Of a DNA stretch of 26,738 nucleotides, positions 22,621 to 26,738 are shown piece after piece. The first letter of the stretch is position 1. The number at the start of each line of letters is the position of its first letter. Source of the stretch: Bacillota bacterium (GTDB lineage Bacteria; Bacillota; UBA994; UBA5500); NCBI GenBank assembly GCA_023436245.1, contig JAEZJZ010000044.1:1-26738 (forward strand), in the 5' to 3' direction. The position numbers and the translations under genes are program-made. The notes below the pieces were generated by a model. It was not told the origin of the DNA, searched no databases, and saw only the letters and a program-made list of their open reading frames with translations.

Positions 22621-23238
22621 ATGGAGACGCCGAATCGCGACCAACTGAGAGTGCGCTACGGGGATGAGCAGGTGTTGGTGGTGCCGGCTGGGGTGCTGCA
22701 GCACCTGCCGACTGGAGTCAGTACGCTTGACGATCCGGCTGCGATGCTGCCTGCCACCAGTAGCCGACCGCGCTGGCAAGTGGAGCATGATCCAGCTTGG
22801 CGGCAACTCGTCTGCTACATCGTGCTGCGGCAGCAGCGGAAGCTGTTCTTGACGGAGCGGCTACGGGCTCAGGGAGAGGCACGACTGCACTCACTCTTCT
22901 CGGTCGGGGTTGGTGGGCACATCAACCTGGAGGACGGGGCCGAACCGCTTCAGAGCGGCTGGCGCCGGGAACTCGCGGAGGAGTTGGACCTCGACTGGTC
23001 TCCCGCAGAAGCTCTGCCTCGGGCGATCATCAATGACCTCTCCAATGAGGTTAGCCGAGACCATGTCGGCATCCTCTACTTGGTAGATGTACCGCCCGGA
23101 AGACGGGTAGCCATCCGCGAGACTGACAAGATGTGTGGCCAGTTTGTGGCCATGGACCGGATCAACGCAGATTTTTACTCCCGGCTGGAAAGCTGGTCGC
23201 AATTAGTGGTAGACTTCTTGCAGAAGGCTCAAGACTGA
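22621..23238 (+). CDS. Nudix-fold phosphoesterase-like protein
   Basis: A 205-residue protein resembling the Nudix hydrolase superfamily (group annotated as predicted phosphoesterase, MutT family). The box region is at about 98-125: GGHINLED... followed by RRELAEELDLDW. RELAEEL is a good Nudix helix, but the spacing from the upstream glycine/glutamate is about three residues longer than in the classical GX5EX7REUXEEXGU and the final glycine is aspartate. It may still bind metal, or may have drifted. ATG 22621 follows the prs stop by five bases. Being coupled to prs suggests a substrate with a nucleotide or phosphoribosyl part. Its stop codon lies inside the terminator hairpin. Confidence 0.78.
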   Translation: METPNRDQLRVRYGDEQVLVVPAGVLQHLPTGVSTLDDPAAMLPATSSRPRWQVEHDPAWRQLVCYIVLRQQRKLFLTERLRAQGEARLHSLFSVGVGGHINLEDGAEPLQSGWRRELAEELDLDWSPAEALPRAIINDLSNEVSRDHVGILYLVDVPPGRRVAIRETDKMCGQFVAMDRINADFYSRLESWSQLVVDFLQKAQD

Positions 23239-23249
23239 GCCTTCTTCTT
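23222..23249 (+). terminator. Terminator of the prs-nudix operon
   Basis: Ten-base perfect arms AGAAGGCTCA (23222-23231) and TGAGCCTTCT (23236-23245) with loop AGAC, followed by TCTTACTTCT. The stop codon of the Nudix-like gene is part of the 3' arm. Confidence 0.75.
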
Positions 23250-23302
23250 ACTTCTCAGACTAGCCTATACTGAAACATCTGAAGAGATGGGAGTGATTCC
23301 TT

Positions 23303-23782
23303 GTGAGTGAGTTGCTGATCGGCAATCAGGCGCCTGACTTCACTCTGCCGGCCTGGCCCGGCGAGAACATCACCCTCTCTGCTCTGCGCGGACGGGGTGT
23401 GGTACTCTTCTTCTACCCCAAAGACAACACCCCTGGCTGAACGAGTGAAGCTCGCGAGTTTCGCGAGAGCTATGCCGACCTGGAACAACATGGTTTTCTG
23501 GTCATGGGCATTAGCCGGGACAGCATGGCGTCGCACCAGAAGTTCTCCAGCAAGCTGGAGTTGCCGTACCCCCTGCTCTCAGATGCTGAGGGCGAGGTCT
23601 GCCGGGCATACGGTGTGCTGAAGAACAAGCTGCTCTTCGGCAAGGAGGTCACCGGAATTGAGCGATCCACCTTCCTGATCGGAAAAGATGGGGAGCTTCT
23701 GGCGATCTGGCGAAAGGTCAAGGCAGTCGGTCATGCGGAGCAAGTGCTGGAGCATGTCAGAAACAGCAAGCAGGAACTATGA
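23303..23782 (+). CDS. Selenocysteine-containing peroxiredoxin, BCP/PrxQ family
   Basis: A thiol/selenol peroxidase that reduces hydrogen and organic peroxides. Starting at GTG 23303 (GGGAG nine bases upstream; a TATACT -10 box at 23266-23271), the frame runs 159 residues with one in-frame TGA at 23438-23440, codon 46. The surrounding sequence, FFYPKDNTPG-U-TSEAREF, is the BCP active site in which position 46 is normally the peroxidatic cysteine (TPGCT). The rest is full BCP: APDFTLP at the start, GISRDSMASHQKFSSK, LLSDAEGEVCRAYGV, RSTFLIGKDG. A SECIS-like hairpin follows the TGA directly. The BCP resolving cysteine five residues on is absent (R51); Cys100 is the only cysteine left. Ordinary gene finding would call only 23504-23782 or a pseudogene. 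Confidence 0.9.
23438..23470 (+). promoter_or_regulatory. Bacterial SECIS-like hairpin at the in-frame UGA
   Basis: Starting at the UGA (23438-23440), a seven-base perfect stem CTCGCGA (23451-23457)/TCGCGAG (23461-23467) carries the apical loop GTT with a G as first base, 17 bases after the UGA. Bacterial SECIS elements sit right after the UGA, with an apical-loop G about 16-37 bases downstream. Position, stem and loop all fit. Confidence 0.75.
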
Positions 23783-23816
23783 CCCACTTTGGGCAGACAA
23801 AAGTTGCGGTCTTGCC

Positions 23817-23846
23817 TTGACAGCGAATCTGTCCCGCGCGTATACT
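23817..23846 (+). promoter_or_regulatory. Strong promoter of the riboswitch-ABC exporter operon
   Basis: Perfect -35 TTGACA (23817-23822), 18-base spacer, -10 TATACT (23841-23846). Transcription would start near 23853, just before the riboswitch. Confidence 0.85.
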
Positions 23847-23861
23847 ACTATAAATGTTGGG

Positions 23862-23950
23862 AAGAGTGCCTAGGGTTCCGCGCCGAAAGGCGGGCCGGTC
23901 CAAGCGGCACAACCCGTTTCGGGTACACCGTGGGTAGAAAAGACCCCAGC
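23862..23950 (+). promoter_or_regulatory. ykkC-family riboswitch aptamer (ppGpp/PRPP-like subtype suspected)
   Basis: The conserved CTAGGGTTCCG (23870-23880) is followed by hairpin CGCC-GAAA-GGCG (23881-23892), then GGTCCAAGCGGCAC (23897-23910) whose GGCAC pairs with GTGCC at 23866-23870, a second hairpin ACCCG-TTT-CGGGT, then ACACCGTGGG and AAAAGACCC. These blocks, in this order, define the ykkC family. Guanidine-sensing members carry GGTCCGAGAG and AAAAGCCCGGGAGA; here GGTCCAAGCGGCAC and AAAAGACCCC fit the subtype-2 RNAs that sense ppGpp or PRPP, and from memory the ppGpp type best. It controls the ABC exporter genes downstream. Confidence 0.8.
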
Positions 23951-23988
23951 GGCAAGTTCCATTGGAACTTGTGCTGGGGTTTTCTTTA
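23943..23988 (+). terminator. Riboswitch-controlled intrinsic terminator
   Basis: Outer arms ACCCCAGC (23943-23950)/GCTGGGGT (23973-23980), inner perfect arms CAAGTTCC/GGAACTTG (23953-23971), then TTTCTTT. The ACCCC of the 5' arm is also the 3' strand of the last aptamer helix (GGGT...ACCC), so ligand-bound aptamer and terminator are mutually exclusive. That predicts that ligand turns the exporter on. Confidence 0.85.
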
Positions 23989-24013
23989 TCCATTTTGGGG
24001 GGAGGCAAAGGAC

Positions 24014-25081
24014 ATGGAGGTTATTCGCACAGAGAAATTGCGCAAAGACTTCTGGCGACAGGAAAAAGGGGTGGGACTGCTCGGTAGCCTGCGCGGGCTG
24101 AAGAGCAACCCAGGGCAAGCAGTGCCAGCCGTAATTGACCTGGACCTGACGGTGGAGGCTGGAGAGACGATCGCCTTCATCGGTCCAAACGGCGCCGGCA
24201 AATCGACCACGATCAAGATGCTGACGGGTATCCTGCACCCCAGTTCGGGCAGTGCACAGGTGCTCGGCTTGACGCCTTGGATCGACCGCCAGCGGTTGGC
24301 CTTCCAGATCGGCACAGTCTTTGGGCAGAAATCGCAACTCTGGTATCACCTCCCCCCTGCCGACAGTTTCCTGTTGCTCAGCCGCATCTACGAACTGGAT
24401 GACCGGGAGGCTCGCAAACGTCAGGCGGAACTGGTCGAGTGGTTTGACCTCCGGGATCTCTTTCACGTGCCCGTACGCAAGCTTTCGCTCGGGCAGCGCA
24501 TGCGTTGTGAACTGGCGGCTGCGCTGCTGCATCGGCCGCAGGTGATCTTCCTGGATGAACCGACCATCGGGCTGGACGTCGTTGCCCGGCAGAAGATGCG
24601 GGACCTAGTGCGGAGCATCAACCGAGAGACTGGGGCCACCGTCTTTCTTACCTCTCATGATACGGGAGACATCGATCAGCTCTGCCGCAGGGTGATCATG
24701 ATCAACCACGGGCAGGCAGTGATCGATCAGTCGATGCATGACCTGAAGCGCCGCTTTCTGCAGGAGAAGGTGATTCGGGTGCGACTGGAGCAGCCCCTGC
24801 TGGTTGCTCCGCAGATCGCAGGCGCAAAGGTGCTGAAGCACAAAGGGGCCGGCCTGAAGATCCTGCTGGACACATCTCGCCTCAGCGTCGATCAGCTCTA
24901 CATGGCTCTCCGTGATCTATCGCCAATTGCCGACATCACGATCGGCGATCCGCCGCTGGAGGACATCATCGCCCGCATCTACGGCGACAACTTGGGGGCA
25001 GAGCAGGAGGTGTCAGCAATTGCTCTGGATGACGAAGATGCGCAAATACTTGGCAGTGAGCCAGGTAGCTGCCAACTCTAA
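24014..25081 (+). CDS. ABC-2 type exporter, ATP-binding subunit
   Basis: Energises export by a two-permease ABC-2 transporter. The 355-residue protein shows Walker A GPNGAGKSTT (57-66), Q-loop glutamine near 105, signature LSLGQ (157-161), Walker B VIFLDEP (177-183) and the H-loop TSHDTGDI. An insertion before Walker A (residues 12-40) and a C-terminal extension of about 100 residues match the uncharacterised ATPases that travel with two six-helix permeases (COG4586-like). ATG 24014 has GGGGGGAGG and AAAGGA upstream; the frame open to its left is riboswitch, not protein. It is the first gene after the riboswitch, and the next gene overlaps it by 53 bases. Cargo unknown. Confidence 0.9.
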   Translation: MEVIRTEKLRKDFWRQEKGVGLLGSLRGLKSNPGQAVPAVIDLDLTVEAGETIAFIGPNGAGKSTTIKMLTGILHPSSGSAQVLGLTPWIDRQRLAFQIGTVFGQKSQLWYHLPPADSFLLLSRIYELDDREARKRQAELVEWFDLRDLFHVPVRKLSLGQRMRCELAAALLHRPQVIFLDEPTIGLDVVARQKMRDLVRSINRETGATVFLTSHDTGDIDQLCRRVIMINHGQAVIDQSMHDLKRRFLQEKVIRVRLEQPLLVAPQIAGAKVLKHKGAGLKILLDTSRLSVDQLYMALRDLSPIADITIGDPPLEDIIARIYGDNLGAEQEVSAIALDDEDAQILGSEPGSCQL

Positions 25082-25820
25082 ACTCGCCTACTGGCAGGAG
25101 ATGGGCGCTCGCGGCCTGTTCTTCGCGATCATCCTGTTCATCTTCTCACAGCTTTGGAGCAGTTTGCTGGGCAGCGACAGCCAGCTGGCCGGTTTCACCC
25201 GGCAACAACTGGTCTGGTATCTGACGATCACTGAAGTGATTACCTTGAGCGGTTCCTCGCTGCTCAGGCAAGTAGAACAGGATGTAAAGACAGGTCAAAT
25301 CGCCTATCTCTTGCTCCGGCCGGCCAGCTATGTGCTCTACCAGGCCAGCTACTATGCCGGCGAAGTGCTCGTCGCCATCGGCTGCAATCTGCTGGTAGGC
25401 GCGACGGTGGCTACGCTATTGGTGGGCATGCTGCCACTCACCCTGACCAACCTGCTAGGGGCGCTCGCCCTCTTTCTGCTCGGTGGCGCGACGCAGTGCC
25501 TGTTGCTGCTCTCCATCGCCCTGCTCAGCTTCTTTGTGGAGGAATGCCGTCCGTTCTATTGGATCTACTCCAAACTGGTCTTCACGGCGGGGGGACTGTT
25601 CATTCCCTTGGATCTCTATCCCGGTCTGCTTAAGGTGGTGGCCAAGTCACTGCCCTTTCAGGCGATTGCCTACGGTCCCGCTAGGATGTTTGTGGGCGGG
25701 GGCATGGCAGAGTTTGTGCCACTGGCTATCACGGCAGCCATCTGGGCGGTAGCCCTGGCGCTCTTGGTGAACTGGCAGTACAGCAAGGGGGTGCAACAGG
25801 TCAATGTCAACGGCGGCTAA
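25029..25820 (+). CDS. ABC-2 type exporter, permease subunit 1
   Basis: A 263-residue membrane protein with about six helices, of the permease class paired with the preceding ATPase. It starts with a short basic cytoplasmic end and SKLAYWQEMGARGLFFAIILF, and carries the VEQDVKTGQIAYLLLRPASY element seen in these permeases before helix 3. ATG 25029 or ATG 25038 are both possible; neither has a strong ribosome site, so it is probably translated by coupling with the ATPase gene, which ends 53 bases into it. The second permease starts 17 bases before its end. Confidence 0.85.
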   Translation: MTKMRKYLAVSQVAANSKLAYWQEMGARGLFFAIILFIFSQLWSSLLGSDSQLAGFTRQQLVWYLTITEVITLSGSSLLRQVEQDVKTGQIAYLLLRPASYVLYQASYYAGEVLVAIGCNLLVGATVATLLVGMLPLTLTNLLGALALFLLGGATQCLLLLSIALLSFFVEECRPFYWIYSKLVFTAGGLFIPLDLYPGLLKVVAKSLPFQAIAYGPARMFVGGGMAEFVPLAITAAIWAVALALLVNWQYSKGVQQVNVNGG

Positions 25821-26598
25821 ATACTGGCGTTTTCTGCTGGCACAATGGCAGGTCAACCTGTCTTCGGCCATGGCCTACCGCACCAGCTTTCTCACTCAGG
25901 CGCTGTTCATGATGTTGAACGACGTCTTCCTGCTCTTCTTCTGGTGGGTGCTGCTGCAGATAGTGCCAAACATTGGCGGTGCGGACATGTCACAGATCTG
26001 GCTGATGTACGGACTCTCGGCGGGAGGCTATGGCCTGCTCACCGTCTTCTGCGGCAACACCTTTCATCTGGCCCGGTTGATCTCAGAAGGGCAGCTCGAT
26101 TACTATCTAGCGCTGCCGAAGAGCACCTTGCTGCACGTCCTGGTCAGCCAGACCGACTTCGCCGGCATCGGGGACCTCATCTTCGGGCTGATTGTGGGAG
26201 CAATGGGCTGCCGGGCCAACGATTCCAGCTATCTGCTGTTCCTCTTCTTCCTACTCACCTCCGCCGCCATCTTGGGGGCGTTCGTGGTGATGGTGCAGTC
26301 CCTCTCGTTCTTCATCGGCCGCAGCGAAGCAGCCAGTCAGCAGATCTCGCAGAGCATCATGAGCCTGGCCATGTATCCCGGCGGCATCTACCGCGGCGCC
26401 AGCCGCTTTCTGATCACCTTCATCATTCCGGCCGGCTTGATGGTGCACATGCCGGTGGAGGCGCTGCTCAGCTTCCGAATGAGCACTGTCGTGCTGGTGG
26501 CCTTGGCAGCGATCATCTTCTGGGGACTGGCCATCGCCGTCTTCCAGGCGGGACTACACCGCTATGAATCCGGCAACCAAATGCAACTCCGAGGCTAG
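25804..26598 (+). CDS. ABC-2 type exporter, permease subunit 2
   Basis: The second six-helix permease, 264 residues. It has the matching SEGQLDYYLALPKSTLLHVLVSQ element and AMYPGGIYRGASRFLITFIIPAG before the last helices, typical of this permease partner. ATG 25804 overlaps permease 1 by 17 bases with AACAGG upstream. It ends the operon; no obvious T-tract terminator follows, only weak inverted repeats. Confidence 0.87.
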   Translation: MSTAAKYWRFLLAQWQVNLSSAMAYRTSFLTQALFMMLNDVFLLFFWWVLLQIVPNIGGADMSQIWLMYGLSAGGYGLLTVFCGNTFHLARLISEGQLDYYLALPKSTLLHVLVSQTDFAGIGDLIFGLIVGAMGCRANDSSYLLFLFFLLTSAAILGAFVVMVQSLSFFIGRSEAASQQISQSIMSLAMYPGGIYRGASRFLITFIIPAGLMVHMPVEALLSFRMSTVVLVALAAIIFWGLAIAVFQAGLHRYESGNQMQLRG

Positions 26599-26709
26599 TC
26601 CACTAGTTTTCCACGACCCCAAAGCTATCCCCTGGCGTCAAGCCTCAGTCCAGTTGGTTGGGCAAATAGCCTGACGTTCTGCAGTTTGCGACTTGACGCC
26701 GTGCTAGCC
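26592..26709. repeat. Long-range inverted repeats after the exporter operon
   Basis: GGCGTCAAG (26634-26642) pairs perfectly with CTTGACGCC (26692-26700), and outside them GGCTAG pairs with CTAGCC (near 26592 and 26704). The region therefore could fold as one large stem. It also contains the second copy of the dispersed repeat (26634-26664). There is no gene in 26599-26738, and the end may be cut by the window edge. Confidence 0.4.
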
Positions 26710-26738
26710 ACCCCATGTTCCCTCCCTACATGCAGCAG

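Noticed and set aside
23504..23782. A short ATG-started peroxiredoxin fragment
   Set aside because: It is the C-terminal part of the full selenoprotein gene that starts at 23303; the apparent break is a TGA selenocysteine codon, not a real start or a pseudogene.
23789..24013. N-terminal extension of the ABC ATPase
   Set aside because: The frame is open, but this DNA is a promoter, riboswitch and terminator; a good ribosome site precedes ATG 24014.

Overview
The window looks like chromosome from a moderately G+C-rich, endospore-forming Firmicute, probably an anaerobic member of the Clostridia or a relative. Evidence is a complete gerA-type spore germination operon, Gram-positive-style ribosome binding sites with many GTG/TTG starts, tRNA genes that encode their own CCA, a B12-dependent mutase with its GlmL partner, and a peroxiredoxin gene that needs selenocysteine insertion. 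The species cannot be fixed from the sequence alone.

Layout. 1-811: seven-gene tRNA operon on the minus strand (Val-TAC, Asp, Phe, Gly, Cys, Leu, Val-GAC in transcription order) with a strong promoter and a terminator. 950-2614: cation:proton antiporter (minus) divergent from a PII-like regulator (plus). 2664-5182: tRNA-Arg, murD and a PlsC-type acyltransferase (all minus). 5402-10603: minus-strand block with a YbjN-like protein, a PadR regulator, and three translationally overlapping genes: an opine-dehydrogenase-like enzyme, a fused B12-binding/mutase protein, and GlmL. 10796-11779: ATP-grasp ligase related to D-Ala-D-Ala ligase. 11783-12067: palindromic multi-hairpin element with inverted ends, wedged between two convergent genes. 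12068-14109: TrmH-type RNA methyltransferase and M20 amidohydrolase (minus). 14292-15373: two-gene chromate transporter. 15487-19334: gerA-gerB-gerC. 19356-20675: MFS transporter (minus). 20928-21512: protein of unknown function. 21668-23238: ribose-phosphate pyrophosphokinase and a Nudix-like protein. 23303-23782: selenocysteine-containing BCP peroxiredoxin, whose in-frame TGA hides it from ordinary gene finding. 23817-26598: strong promoter, ykkC-family riboswitch with terminator, and a three-gene ABC-2 exporter.

How the parts work together. The mutase, GlmL and opine-dehydrogenase genes overlap and must be one transcription unit, so they most likely encode one uncharacterised carbon-skeleton rearrangement plus NAD(P)-linked redox step; PadR just upstream is the natural candidate regulator. 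The exporter genes are placed under a ykkC-class RNA whose sequence is closer to the ppGpp/PRPP-sensing subtypes than to the guanidine-sensing one. The prs gene has a leader with a terminator-like hairpin that may act as an attenuator.

The most interesting items are the mutase/opine-dehydrogenase operon, the selenoprotein peroxiredoxin with its SECIS-like hairpin, the ykkC-family RNA on an ABC-2 exporter, and the palindromic element. All calls are by eye; no database search was run.
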